Source of the DNA: Nitzschia sp. pyKryTriq1
Lineage: Eukaryota > Bacillariophyta > Bacillariophyceae > Bacillariales > Bacillariaceae
DNA length: 64,000 bases
NCBI GenBank assembly: GCA_956465555.1
Contig: OY101118.1
Location: 1,943,751 to 2,007,750, forward strand
Direction: 5' to 3'
Position 1 is the first letter of the stretch. Each line of letters starts with the position of its first letter. Shown one piece after another: positions 1 through 11,428 of the stretch. The position numbers and the translations under genes were made by a program. Below the pieces are notes generated by a model. That model did no database searches. It was not told the DNA's origin and was given only the letters and a program-made list of their open reading frames with translations.

Positions 1-1003
1 TACCGCTTGCGCATGTCCCTTGGTGGTCAAGTTGAAACACCCCAATCGATCTCCCCCCAAAGAGTCCGCACCGCACTGCAAGACCACCGCCCCCGGCTGA
101 AAGACTTCCATGATCTTGTCAAAAACGGGAATGAACAGTTGTTCCAAATAGATCTCATCGGTAATCCCTGCTTGCAGGGGCGCATTGACAGAATATCCCA
201 CTCCTTCTTTGGCTCCGACATCTTGTATGTGTCCCGTTCCGGGAAAGAAATCTCCATATTTATGCAAACTCAAGGTCATGACCCGATCCGTGGTATAGAA
301 GGCTTCTTCCACTCCATCCCCGTGGTGGACATCAATGTCCACATACAGTACTCGGGCATGCACTTTCAGCAGTTCCAAAATCGCCAAGACAATATCATTG
401 ATGTAACAAAAGCCGGACGCCTCACTCTTTTTGGCATGATGAAGCCCCCCACTCCAGTTGATACAAATATCCGCTTGATTTTGATTGAGTTGGACAGCCC
501 CGTCCAAACTGGCCCCGGTATAGAGTTGTGTGAATTCAAAGAGTCCATCAAAGACGGGACAATCCGTCGTGTCGCCCGCGTTGAACTTTTGCAATACGCT
601 CGAGAACTGACGCAGATTGTCGGGAGTGACTTTGGACAAGAATTGGACATATTCGTCCGAGTGAAAAGCAGCCATTTCTCCGGCAGTGGCGGGGTGACAA
701 TGATAGCAATCCATTTTGGGATAGAGTTCGTAGGCCAAGATAAGATGGTGCGCCAACTTGAGTCGATGGGGTTTCATGGGATGAGAGGGCCCATAATAAT
801 AGAGTGGCTGTAAAGAGGGGACGTAAGAAACGTTGAGATGTGGGAGTAGCAAGAAAGCACGGCAATAGTAAAAGTACTGGCATGGGCACCGGTACGCCTA
901 CTAGCTACCGGTAGAGATAAGTTCACTGCTGACAACGATCAGTTCACTGCTGACAACTCACGCAGGTGGGGTGATAAAAGTAAGAGACGCGAGACTTTCC
1001 CAT
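1..1003 (-). CDS. Class I histone deacetylase, HOS2/HDAC3 type (3' end outside window)
   Basis: Zn-dependent deacetylase that removes acetyl groups from histone tails in the nucleus. Two exons are visible: 1003-962 (14 codons, from ATG at 1003) and 807-1, joined by a 154-base GTGAGT...CAG intron in phase 0; 283 residues are in the window and the C-terminus lies beyond position 1. The start reads [10 protein letters not shown], and the spacing from RVSY to YYYG and HPMKP matches, as I recall it, yeast HOS2 without a gap. Active-site landmarks follow in order: [12 protein letters not shown] (His137, His138), DIDVHHGDG (Asp171, Asp173, His175), HKYG, FPGTG and [13 protein letters not shown]. The last motif and YTGASL resemble HDAC3 more than HDAC1/2. 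No frame break is seen. The next gene, read in the opposite direction, encodes the matching SANT corepressor. The intron holds two copies of a 16-bp word (921-936 and 942-957) and two ACCGGTA motifs. The class is certain; the HOS2/HDAC3 subgroup is an inference. Confidence 0.95.
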
Positions 1004-1068
1004 GGTGCCTGACTGGTCGATTTGCGGTTGCCAGTCGGCCTCGGTGAAAGTAGTGACGCTCTCGGTCA

Positions 1069-1674
1069 ATGCGAAGGGATAGAGCTCCTATTGAATATGA
1101 GGTTGTTTGGATGGAGAGGTTTTGTTGGAGGTTTGCCTCAGCTACCTGGTTCGTACCAGTACTTGATACCCGTATGTACTTGTACAATACCGGCGGTACG
1201 CCCAGTACAGTACGAGTACTTGTACCGTACCGGTACATACATAGCTCCCCAGGAATACTCGGCAAAATGTCCAGAATTAGTCCTCTTCAGCGGTCCCCTG
1301 GACGTTTGCGACGTTGCTGGACGTTGCTGGAGGCAGTCTGTCTCGCTGCAGGGGGGTTGGACATAAGGGCATCTCATCAAAACCGGTCCAAGAAGACTTT
1401 GGATGCTCTGAAACAGTGGATCAACTTGGCGAAAGCTTTCAAAGCAAAAGCAAATGGGATCGATATTTTCCCCAAATTGCCCTCGCAGCTGAAAGCCTAT
1501 CATACGATATGGAAGCGCAACAACGAGATCAAGTTAGCACATCTCCATATCAAGAAATCATACGATGACATCCTTCTATCCATTGCAAAGAGGCAGCTCG
1601 AAAGCGAGAGGAAACGGCAACAAAGAAAAGCAAAGAGAAGAAAGGAGGGCAATGACCACGACAATAGATATTAA
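1069..1674 (+). CDS. Possible hypothetical protein (201 codons), doubtful
   Basis: An open frame begins at ATG 1069 and ends at 1674. Its first half runs straight through a GTAC/TACCGGTAC repeat cluster (1143-1241), so that part of the translation is probably meaningless. The second half, from about codon 105, looks more protein-like: lysine-rich amphipathic stretches (DALKQWINLAKAFKAKANG, AYHTIWKRNNEIKLAHLHIK) and a very basic C-terminus. A real gene may start from an unseen upstream exon and splice in near 1300-1380. No family is recognised. It lies between the divergent HDAC and corepressor genes. Transcript data would decide. Confidence 0.3.
   Translation: MRRDRAPIEYEVVWMERFCWRFASATWFVPVLDTRMYLYNTGGTPSTVRVLVPYRYIHSSPGILGKMSRISPLQRSPGRLRRCWTLLEAVCLAAGGLDIRASHQNRSKKTLDALKQWINLAKAFKAKANGIDIFPKLPSQLKAYHTIWKRNNEIKLAHLHIKKSYDDILLSIAKRQLESERKRQQRKAKRRKEGNDHDNRY
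1143..1241. repeat. GTAC/TACCGGTAC cluster between HDAC and corepressor
   Basis: A dense run of GTAC tetramers and variants (TACCAGTAC, TACTTGTAC, CAGTACAGTAC, GTACCGTACCGGTACAT) lies in the 1.2-kb gap between the divergent start codons at 1003 and 2222. It belongs to the recurrent intergenic motif class described under findings. The rest of the gap (1675-2221) shows no supported gene; it should hold the corepressor's promoter and 5' leader. Confidence 0.85.
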
Positions 1675-2221
1675 TAAGATGTAACAATTATGCATGACGA
1701 TGAATGATCGATGATGATGATAATAGAAGATATTTCCCGTGATTTCGCGCATCATTGCACCTTTTCTTTTTCCACCCAATGAGCCAACGGACTCTGCGTA
1801 CCTAAAGGAGCCGATCTTAAACTCTTTCTTTTCACCAGACGCGGTGAAAAGAAACTTGTACTGCAGCAATCGAGCTGGGGAATTAGTAGTAGTTTGTAAA
1901 ACCCTCCCGTCCCACCCCGGGATCCAGACTCCATCTTGGAATCTCTGTGACGCTCTTAGAGTTTTAGTAATCGTATTTTGAATCGTGCGTCTCTCGTGAA
2001 TGCATCTCGCGTCTGTCCGTTGTTGGTAGTTATTTGAACACACCCGAAAAACAAAAAAGCAGCGACCATGATGAGCGATGAGCAGCGGCCATGGACTATT
2101 CATAAATAAAAACGACAGCAAATCAAGGTTCCGGCTCCACTTGACAAAGAACGTTCAAGTGCCTCTCCCACTCTCTACCGACCACTCTGCATTACAGACA
2201 GTACAGTAGCTTGTATTGCAA

Positions 2222-5200
2222 ATGGCTTGGGAACCAGCGTGGGCACCCGACGGACGGGGCGGTTTTGTCCGCAACAACATTCAACCAGCCGACGAGGAAG
2301 CGGAAGAGATGCATCCCCCACCGCCTCCCTCCGGAGACGATGAAGAAGAAGGGGAAATCGCGGGTACCGGTGGTAGTGGTGGGATGCATCCCCCCAACAG
2401 CAACAATAATAACTTTCGACCTCGATTTGGCGGCGGCAGAGGAGGCAACAATCGTCCATTTGGTGGCGGACGGCATCGTCATCACGGGAGTTTTTCGGGG
2501 ACACCAGGGAACGCTGCACCCAGCAATACGGGGCCTCCTCCCTTTCTGAAGCGGGAAGGTAGCTTTGGAGGCCGCGGTGCTGGTTTTGGAGGTGGTCGCA
2601 CCGGAGACTTTCGAAACGATGGTCCTTATGAGGGAGGACCCCGCCCCCCGGCTGGGAGGGATTTCAACTTCCGAAGCAACAGTGATGGCCCCTTTCGACC
2701 CGATGAACCACCGACGCCGAACTTTCGAGATCGTGCTCCGGATGCACCTTCTACTAGAGATTTTCCTGGTCCTCGAGAGCCTTTTGGGGGGCCGCCACAG
2801 CGAGCACCCTTTCGGGACGGACCTCCTCCGTTTCGGCAAGGCGGCGAAAGGGGACGCTCGGGGAGCAATATTGGCCCCCCTCCCTTTGGAGGTGGACGCC
2901 CACAGGAACTCCATCGTGAAGGATCCTTTGGTGCCATGGGTCCAGCTGTTGGACCAGGCAGAAGCGATCCTCGAGACGCATCCTTGGGGCCTCGCGGTGG
3001 CGATAATGGTGGCCCGCCGAGGGATGTATCGCGAGAAGGTTCCTTTGCACCTCGAGGTGGGGACATGGGTGTTCCCCCGAGAGAACCAGGACGAGAGCCA
3101 CCGTTCGGTCCCAGAGGTGGGGATGTAGGCGGCCCGGCCAGGGATCTTGCCCGCGAGGGATCCTTTGGACTGCGAGGCGCTGACTTGGGTGGTCCACCGA
3201 GAGATCCAGGGCGAGATGGATTTTTTGAACCCAGAGGAGCAGACATGAGTGTGTCCCCAAGAGAATCGGGACCTCGTGGGCCTGGAGCACCATTTTCAAG
3301 GGGAGGACCACCCCCTCCCTTTCATCGACACGACGGCAGTCGAGATACATCCTTTGGCGACCTGGCCGCGCCTCCGCCACCACGAGATCGACCTTTTCAT
3401 GATGAGGGTGCTTCTCGTGGTCGAGTGGGCAGTCAAGGCCCTCCTGGTCCCAATCAAGGGGGTTTCCCACCGAATAATGCTCCATCTGACCCCCGTCGCC
3501 CGACCGATCCTCGAAGACGCTCAACTCAAGATCTGGGAGGAATGGCGGCAGCGGCAGCAGCAGCACCTCATGTATCGACCGATGTTCCTCCCGACGGCCA
3601 ACCCATGCCCAGTCCACAGTCGGGTCGACGAATTACCTCCTACAGCAGTCTTGCCGATAGTTCCACAATTCCACCCAATCTCATGCCGTCGCAACCACCG
3701 TCCATGGCTCAAGATGGTGGGCCTGGGAATTTTCGTTCCCCTCATGGTAGACGATCTCTTTTGGATCATAACCCACGCAACGATCGAGGAGTGGATCAAT
3801 TTGGCGGGGGGCCGCGGTCTTCGTGGTCCCCGGCGGTAGATCGAAGGGTGGGGAACAGCCCACGAACCCCCGGATTTAACAGCAATTTACAAGGAGGAAA
3901 TAACAATAGCGGGGGTGCTCCACCAATGGCTCCGTCCTTGTCCTCGAGAGGACCACAACCCAATTTCAGGGATCCTCGCTTCAAGCCCAATGACAGACCA
4001 GCAGACCCAAGACCAGATATCAGCCACTCTGGTCCAATGACTGGATTCGGAGGAGGGCACATCCGGAAGAAGAGCTTGACAGACGCACCTGATATCTCGT
4101 CCAATCCGTCCGTAGACTCGTTTGGAAGGGCCCGCAAAGACTTTCCCGATCGACCACCTTTTCAGAAAAGCCCGCTTAGTTCTCCTTCCAAGACGCCGGT
4201 AATTAAGAACTTCACTGTGGCTTCGCCTCATGGAGACTTAACAACGACCACCCCGGAACGAAAGCACGCCGAAGTATCTGCGCCCGTCCCGGCCGAGGCT
4301 CCTTCTGCTCCCAAACGAGAATCCTTGCCTCCCTTGCTCACGTCGGCGTTAGGAGACGGAGAAACTGTACAGCGAGCCGAAACGGCCGTCCTTCATCTGA
4401 GCGAAGTTGTGGGCAACAAAGAGTTGAAGGCTGCGGGACAGGAGCTCTCAAAGCTTCCTGCCAAGCAAATGATTATGTCGGCCGTTACAACAATTGAAAA
4501 GCTCATCAAAGAGGCCCAAAAGGACCTGGAGACTTGTGAAGAGGAAAAGAAAGAGTCCCAGAAAGAAGAGGCCGAGGCTGAAGAATTGGAAGAGAAACGC
4601 CTGGTTGAGGAAGAATTCCAGCGTGCTAAGGAGGAAGAGAGGAAATTAGAGGAAGAAAACAAACGTCTCAAGGAGCTTAAGGCTGCAGGCCTGCAAAAAG
4701 TATTGGATGACAATCAAGACCAACTTCACACAGCGAAGAAGAAATTCGAAGAGGAATGCGAACGAAAGGTTCGCAGGGCAAAAGAGGACGAAAAACGTCT
4801 ACACGAAGAAGGTCTAGACGCCAAAATCGCACATGCGCAGGGCGACTTTGATAGGGATATTGCAAAGGCGCGAAATTCAGTCGAGAAGGCTCAATCTTCC
4901 GCCACACGAGTCGAAGGGAGATTGACGGAGGCGCATTCCCAATATGAATCCTTGCTTGAAAGTGTTCACGGTATCGAAAAGCAGAAAAATGGGGACTTTT
5001 CTTCTTCCAAAATTAAGTCTAGATCCGGCAGCCTTCCCTCTCTCGTCGAACAGATCATGATGGATAATAACCGAAAGGCCAAAGAAGTTCATATGCTTAC
5101 ATTTTCGATGACATCGGAAAACGACCCGCCCACTGGAGGCAACTCCGCTGCGGACTCTGGCGGCCCCCGTGACCCGCAACTAGGGAAGTCTTGCGAGGAA

Positions 5201-7810
5201 TGGAGCGTTCTCACCAACCAAGTGACCGGACTCGCTGATGCCTTGTACTCGGAACCGTCGGCAATGCCTTACTATCAACAAAATGAACGCACGCACTCAT
5301 TGCTTGGACCCGTTGTGAAGGAATACGTTCGAGATCAAAAAAAGCAACTTGTAGAGGAATGGACGGTTCTTGCCGAGGAATACGAAGTCCGGAAACGTTT
5401 GTACGAGAAACAGCAGCGAAAGCTAGCCAAAAAGGCGCAGAGAAGCTCCGTGTCTGTCTCAAGACAATCTATTCTAGCTGGTGTCAAGGAATCGACCGGT
5501 GTCGGTCAAGGCATCGACAGGGGCAATATCCTCGAATCGGGTAGCCGCACATCTAATAATCCATACCGAAGGGCGCGGCGAGGCAACGAAGTGCGCTCTG
5601 AATACGAACAGGAGCAAATTATTGCTGAAATTGCGGCCAAAGAGGCCATGGAGAAGCGCATCACCCACGGAGGCTGCAAGTTGCCGCGCCAAATCACTCG
5701 TCTAGAGAGGGTAAGTTCACTTTCACATTGCTGACAGATGGATTTCCGCGCTGTAGCGGCTAACGGGCTTTTCTTTCGCTTCACGAACAGGGATTGACGG
5801 CATCGTATGTCCACACTTTTACCTCGTACAAAGTTGATGATCCACTTAAAGAGGCTCAAGACGCTCAAATGAACAACGTGTGGACGGATATGGAAAAATG
5901 CATATTTCTTGATCGCTTTTTGCAATTTCCAAAAGATTTTAGGAGGATCGCTTCTTTTCTAAGAAACAAGACCACGAAAGATTGCGTCTCATTTTACTAC
6001 GATTCGAAGCAGACTGTGCCCTACAAAGGTGCTCTGAAAGAGCACGTGATGAGACGCAAACGAAAGGGTGACTATGCAATTTGGGATTCCTCCATCCAAG
6101 CCGCCATTTCCGTAGGAGCCACTGTAACGGCGGGGCAGAGCGAGGAGAAACCGGTGGAATTTGCACTGCCACCGTCCGACAAGACATACAAGACATACAT
6201 GCTGCACCCTTTGCGTCGACCGGCCCTAGATTATATGCCAATTGACGAAGACGTAGCTAATCAGTACGAGGGTGACCCAAGATCAGAAGAGTCGAAATGG
6301 AAGTCAAGGAAGAGGGGTCGCGACCCGCTCTTCTCTTTGGATAAGGAGCACACGAAATTTTTGAGAATGGCGTCGCAAGAATCCATGTCTGGAAGTGCGC
6401 GACCGAAGAGCGCACCATCCGAGGAAGACAAGTCTACTGCCGACCCAGAAGCAGAGGACGAGTTGCAAGATTTAGATGAGTCGTCGACTCCCGCAAGAAA
6501 AGCGCCACAGAAGTGGACGACAGCCGAGAAGCGGATTTTCGCTGAAACTCTGGAGCAGCATGGTAAGATTTGACGATATGGTGGAACACAGTCCTTTTTA
6601 CTTTCTCTTTTCGACTGGAACTCACCTGTTTCTGCTACAAGGACGTGACTGGGCTAAGCTTGCAAAGGCCATAGGTACGAAGAACGAAAAGCAAATAAAG
6701 AATTTTTACTATGACTGGAAAAAAGGAAAATCACGTCCTCCTTCTGAAAAGAAAGGAGGTAAAAAGGAGAAAACCTTGAAGGTGGCAAGAAAAATACACC
6801 AATCCAATGTCGGGGAACAGATGTTAGATGTCCAAGAGCCAGCTGCTGATGAGTTAATGGAAGATGTCGAGTTACCGCAAGCTTCAGAGAAGCCAGCGGT
6901 AGCTGCAGAAGAATATGCGAATCACGCTATAACTCTTGCTGAGCTGAGGGCTCGAGCTGAGGCTCTGGCCCGTGGACAAGATACTAGGCAAAGGCATGAA
7001 ACCCCCGAAGGAAATATCTCTGATGGTGGCGACTATGGTGGAGGAAATAATGATCTGATCCAACAGCTTTTGAATCAGCAATTCCAACAGCAACCTCAGT
7101 CGGCTCTGCAACAGCTTTTGAGCCAGCAACATCTTCATCGAGAGCAGCAACAGCAGCAACAACTCAATCAACTTTCTCTCGAAGATGCAAGGAGGTTGCT
7201 CGAACACCATCAATCTCAACGAGGGCCTGTCATCTCGAATTTGCTCTCGTCTCAGTGGCTCGGCGGCCCACAAATGATGCAGGGACAGTCGGGTGCGCTA
7301 TCTTCGCAGGCCATCGCCTCTGCGCTTCGAGGCGAGGGAAACTCTCTTGGTGGTGGAATATCAGATATGGGCGATTTACAACGCCTTCTTCAGATGCACC
7401 AGGCTGCCCAAGGAATCGGCATGCAAAACCGGTCAAATCACCTTGCATCTCTATTGCTTGGCGGAGGGGCAGATCTTGGGGGGTCTTCAGCGGGTAGTAA
7501 CTTTTCCTCCGCCCTTCTGCAACAGTTTGCAAACCGTGGCTCAAATGCAGGCCCAACACCTGACCCGGCCGATCATCTCTCCTCTCTCGCCAGCGCGCAA
7601 GCCCTTCTGGGCTTCGGTGCGGGCAGCAATACTGGTACCAGCAGTCTAGCAAGTGCGCTCTATCGGCAGGCTGGCAACGGGGGTATGGAGTCGGGAGGAG
7701 TACCTGATGCACTTTCCATCTTGGCAAGATCTATGCAGAGGGGCGACGGAAATTCGCATGGGTTTGGCAGGCTCCACGATAGGTCTGATGGTTCTGGTAG
7801 ATACAACTAA
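2222..7810 (+). CDS. NCoR/SMRT/SNT1-type corepressor with two SANT domains
   Basis: Likely scaffold and activator of a class I HDAC complex (NCoR/SMRT-HDAC3 in animals, SNT1-HOS2 in the yeast SET3 complex). Three exons: 2222-5710, 5791-6562 and 6642-7810 (80- and 79-base GT-AG introns, phases 0 and 1) give 1809 residues. ATG 2222 starts MAWEPAWAPDG; an in-frame TTG six bases upstream is not needed. Residues 1 to ~700 are Gly/Pro/Arg-rich with imperfect REGSF..RGGD repeats. Residues ~730-950 form a charged coiled coil (EEKRLVEEEFQRAKEEERKL). SANT1 spans about 1190-1245 (NNVWTDMEKCIFLDRF, FPKDFRRIASFL, SFYYDSK) and matches the deacetylase-activating domain of NCoR. SANT2 (KWTTAEKRIFAETLEQHG, then GRDWAKLAKAIGTKNEKQ) is completed only by splicing, which supports the second intron. 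A Gln-rich region (QQLLNQQFQQQ) and a Gly/Ser/Leu-rich tail follow. Other SANT proteins are possible, but the SANT1 match and the adjacent HDAC favour this call. Confidence 0.9.
2905..3262 (+). repeat. Degenerate minisatellite encoding REGSF/RGGD repeats
   Basis: Within corepressor exon 1 about six diverged units of roughly 57-60 bp encode variants of (R)EGSFGPRGGDxGGPPRDP (EGSFAPRGGD, PPFGPRGGD, EGSFGLRGAD, GFFEPRGAD). Arg-Gly-Gly and Pro richness suggests a disordered, possibly RNA-binding or phase-separating segment. The copy number probably varies among strains; that is inference. Confidence 0.7.
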
Positions 7811-8308
7811 TACGAAAAATGAAGTCTCATATTATGTGCTACTACCTGCGGTTGATTCATAGTTCAATCGGTGTTGCCGAAGTCAGCGCTGATTGTAGCA
7901 TTAACGGGATTTCTCAATGTTTAGTACTCCTCTGCTCTCTAGTAGTAGTACCGGTAGGGAAATAGGATAAAGCAACAGTGCATGCAGCCTACTAGCTAGC
8001 AGCGAAATCGACACGCGACCGAATCGAGTATGTCTCTAAAATATAACGAAAGCCGCGAAGTAATGGACTCAACAATTCAGAAAAGTGGCCGCGGCTGGAG
8101 TTGGCTAGTGCAATAATATTATGTATTGGTTTGTCATCAGCGTGATCGATCATTCATAGACCAAGTTATTTATAATGGATGGGGGCAGATAGATGATGAT
8201 AGCTTGGACTGTTATGTACTATTCCTGGGCATGTACTTTTCATGTCTTACCGGTGCGGTATGTATGTCTCGTGAGAAGAGAGGGCGTCGGTATATATATA
8301 TATATGTT
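7811..8308. other. Intergenic gap between convergent corepressor and HSF 1
   Basis: No gene is supported. The gap should contain both 3' untranslated regions. It has one TACCGGTA motif near 7949 and a short (TA)n run at about 8290-8305. A 131-codon frame starting at 8126 runs antisense into the HSF 3' end and is a shadow. Confidence 0.6.
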
Positions 8309-9687
8309 TCAGAATTCGGAACCGCTACCGAAGAGCGTAATGATGCTATCGGAGTAAGGCTCCAGTTCTTGGATAGATGCTGTGCCATAGTTCCAAGAAG
8401 AGACAGGGTCGGCCAGGGGCCCAGCCTGATTGTAGGAACAAGCTTCAAAGTTCATCAAATTGGAGTTGCCCAAGCTCATCGAATAAATGGGGCCTTCAGG
8501 AGCAAATTGATTGCATTCTAGACGGCCCACACCCTCTCGAGTTTGGCGATACATCACGTCATCCTGACTTGAGTCAGGCACGTTGCTCTGGGATGTCGAA
8601 GTCATGCCAAGCATTGCAAGCTGCATATTCTTCAAGAGTGCATGTGATGCCTGCTGCATTGCGCGTGGTACAGCTTCACCAGACACTTGGATGACCGATG
8701 TGGAGACGACTCCCGTCATTCTGGGAACCTGGGGCTGCATTTCCTGGTAGGTATCTGGTGGTGATTTCGAAATCACGGGCTGGCTGGGGAGTGTCGTGAC
8801 ACCCCGGTTGTACGGTAGAGGCTCGAAACTTCCATTCAACATACATGGTTGCTTCAGGTCGAAGCTAGCACTGGGACCAGCACCAGTGAAAGTGTCCTGC
8901 AGGCGATGAGTTGTCTTGGTATTCGGCTCGTTAGACACATCCTTCGCTTCTGTTCGGAGGGCTTTCTTTGAAGTGCGAGGTGGTCTTGAGTTTGGCCTCG
9001 AGGAGCTTGTACTCACTGACTTTGGCCGAACAATCTGGCGGCAAAGTGTGCGATTCTCTCGTAGAAAGAGTGGATGAAAGTATTTTCCTATTCTGCAACG
9101 TAAGCCACACATTCCACAGGCAAGACCAAATATCATAGTAGAGATAGAACGTACCTTTGGCGACGGAGTCGTCCTGTAGAGACCTGAATCCGTAGAGGTA
9201 TAGTTGTCGCTGAAAAACGTGACCTGAGATGATTCCTTATCATGGAAGAAATGTAACACCGCGCAATCGATCCACCCAAGCTTACCTGAAACGATTTGTA
9301 TCGCTTATGACGAAAGTATGTAGGGAGGATGGTGTCCGAAAAACGTTCCGGAGAGTGCACTTGAAAGGCTCTCCCATCAGGACTCCATGAAACGACCCAA
9401 CTCAACCTTTTCTTTTCGATATCTTCAAGCATTTCATGAAGTAACCATGGGAACGGTTTCATCATTCGAAAACCTGAGCCCGAGGGTACTCGAATTACGC
9501 CATCGCAATCCTCCGACTCTGATTCATTTCTTGACGCCTGTTTGGATGACGAGAGGTGCGAGTGGAAACTTTTGTGAGCATTCGTTTCTTCACAGCAATT
9601 CTGTGGCATAGACCCCTTATAAAAATGTTTCCCATCTTCCCCTGCTTCGCTAGTAGCCCGCATACGGTTGAGATGAACCATCATCAT
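8309..9687 (-). CDS. Heat shock transcription factor 1 of this window
   Basis: Nuclear transcription factor with an HSF-type winged-helix DNA-binding domain that binds nGAAn elements. Three exons: 9687-9286, 9209-9155 and 9087-8309, giving 411 residues. The start is the first of three consecutive ATGs. The domain runs from about residue 79 to 175: PFPWLLHEMLEDIE, WSPDGRAFQVHSPERF, LPTYFRHKRYKSFQ, then after intron 1 RQLYLYGFRSLQDD, and after intron 2 KYFHPLFLRENRTL. Intron 1 lies inside the recognition helix, between Gln and Arg of YKSFQRQL. Intron 2 must end at the AG before GAAAATAC (9088), because the AG three bases earlier puts the reading out of frame. The rest is Ser/Pro/Gln-rich with an acidic end (QELEPYSDSIITLFGS), plausibly an activation domain. 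No clear long heptad repeat is seen after the domain. Family assignment is secure; targets are unknown. Confidence 0.93.
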
Positions 9688-11428
9688 CGCAGTCTTCTAA
9701 TTCTTATTTCGTTCGGAAAGTTATGTTCACTGTTTCTCTGCAGTTGAGAACATACAATACAATGAGCTGCTCGAGCGCAAACAATCGATTTTCGGAAATG
9801 TTGGTTTGATATTTTTGTGTGTCAACTATCATACCGGTGCCTGCGGTACGAACCTGGCGATACAGACAGTATTCACGAGACATTATTGGAGCGGAGAGGC
9901 AACTTCAAGCAAAAAGCAGGCGGCGAGTAGCGAGCGTAGTGCTGAACTGGTACTTGTACTGTACCGTACAGGTACCGGTACTGTACGAGAACAGGTACTT
10001 CTCTACCCCGAGTTAGTACTCGTCGCCCTGTAGACTACAGTACCTGGTAGAGGTACGTTGAACGTACCAGTACCTACTGTGACCACGGCGATACCGGTAC
10101 GACATCATCATCGACGGACGGAACGACAACAATCCCTCCCGCCCGTGCCCGCCGATGATGCTGCCCGCGGCAGACGGTCCTTCAATCAAGATAGATTAGA
10201 CTTCTGCAACACGTAGGCAGTTGTCGTTAAATGAGAATGACAGCTTCGAACACGAAGAATACATCACCAGCTGGCTAGTACTTATTGACATTGGGTGACG
10301 TCAATACCTTCATTATTGCTCTTTCGTTTCATTCTCCTCCCCATTTACTCAACTTCAACTTAGAGGAGGTTGTACTACCAGGTACTCTACCGGTATGTAC
10401 GTACCGGTACTGTATCGCCACAGCACTCAGCACTGTACCGGTACATTTTTCAGAACAGTTGGCCAAAACGCGGGGGGAATCACGATTCCCCCCGCCCGAA
10501 GGGGGATATCCCCTTTCAACAATACTTTGTACCATAATGTGTAGAATGCTGGTAGTGTTGTTCTGTCCATTGCCAACCTGGCTTATCTATGATTGATCAG
10601 CGATGGCAAAGATCCGATGCCAACAAGTAAAGATATCAAAGATAGAATATGAAGTGTCATAATCTTGAGTTTGAGATGGAAGTTTACTTTACTTGAGATA
10701 GGTTCGTGCCTCGGAAGGGCAGACGAACTTTAGTAAACATCCACAATCCACAGTACACAACGCGGGGCTGAGGAAGTGGTCCCACTAGTCAAAGCGTCAA
10801 CTGACAACGTACAGACGACGGAGATTTCGAATTTCAACATACTGGTTATTGGTACGTACAGTACTGGTACGTAACTGGTACCGGTACACGAGGAGTACAA
10901 CAGTAGCGGTACGTACTTCGTACGTTGGTCTACTTGGTACCGCAGTACTGATCTTACGCACCCCGACTGCAGCCCCAGAGCCGCACATTCTCGGCTCTCG
11001 TCATGCTGCGCTCGCGCGGGAAGGACAGGATCGTACAGTACCGGTAGCCGTTCTTCGCACGCCGGTATTATTTAGTAACGCGTACGATTTTAGTAGACGG
11101 CTGATGATTGACCGATCCGAGATCGCCCAGTACCAGCAGGTACGAGTAACTGGCTCGAGAGCTACCGGTACAGTACTCGTGCCGGTATGGATACTCGTAG
11201 AGTATCGGCGGCGTGATGCCATCGGGAATCCGACCATCAAGTTATTGGCAACATCAGCCCCAACGACGACGACGACGACGAGTCGACTCTTTTTGCGATA
11301 CGAGCTGTCGCGATCACCTTGATAAAGCTATCTGCTATTACAGTCGGATAACCTGGCGTGTGCACCTGATAGCTGGTCGCTGAATAGTGAGGCGTTTTCG
11401 GATCCTGAATTAGATTGAATAGAAGACA
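9688..11428. repeat. 1.7-kb divergent intergenic region rich in GTAC/TACCGGTA clusters
   Basis: This gap separates the divergent HSF 1 and SERBP1-like genes. No coding sequence is supported. It carries GTAC clusters at about 9826-9850, 9948-10115, 10376-10445, 10853-10962, 11036-11067 and 11128-11205, including TACCGGTA near 9964, 10094, 10402, 10436, 10876, 11036 and 11163. It is the densest stretch of this motif in the first half of the window. The open frames crossing it (for example 10849-11322) mainly translate the repeats and are rejected. Confidence 0.85.

Noticed and set aside
7-813. 268-codon plus-strand open frame
   Set aside because: It is exactly antisense to the HDAC exon, whose minus-strand translation carries all family motifs.
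2626-3617. Long minus-strand frames (206 and 287 codons) opposite the corepressor repeats
   Set aside because: They are antisense shadows of the GC-rich Gly/Pro/Arg repeats in corepressor exon 1.
8126-8521. 131-codon plus-strand frame at the HSF 1 3' end
   Set aside because: It starts in a gap, runs antisense into HSF 1 and has no protein features.
10849-11322. 157-codon plus-strand frame
   Set aside because: Its translation is mostly the GTAC repeat (Val-Arg-Thr-Tyr words) with no domain.
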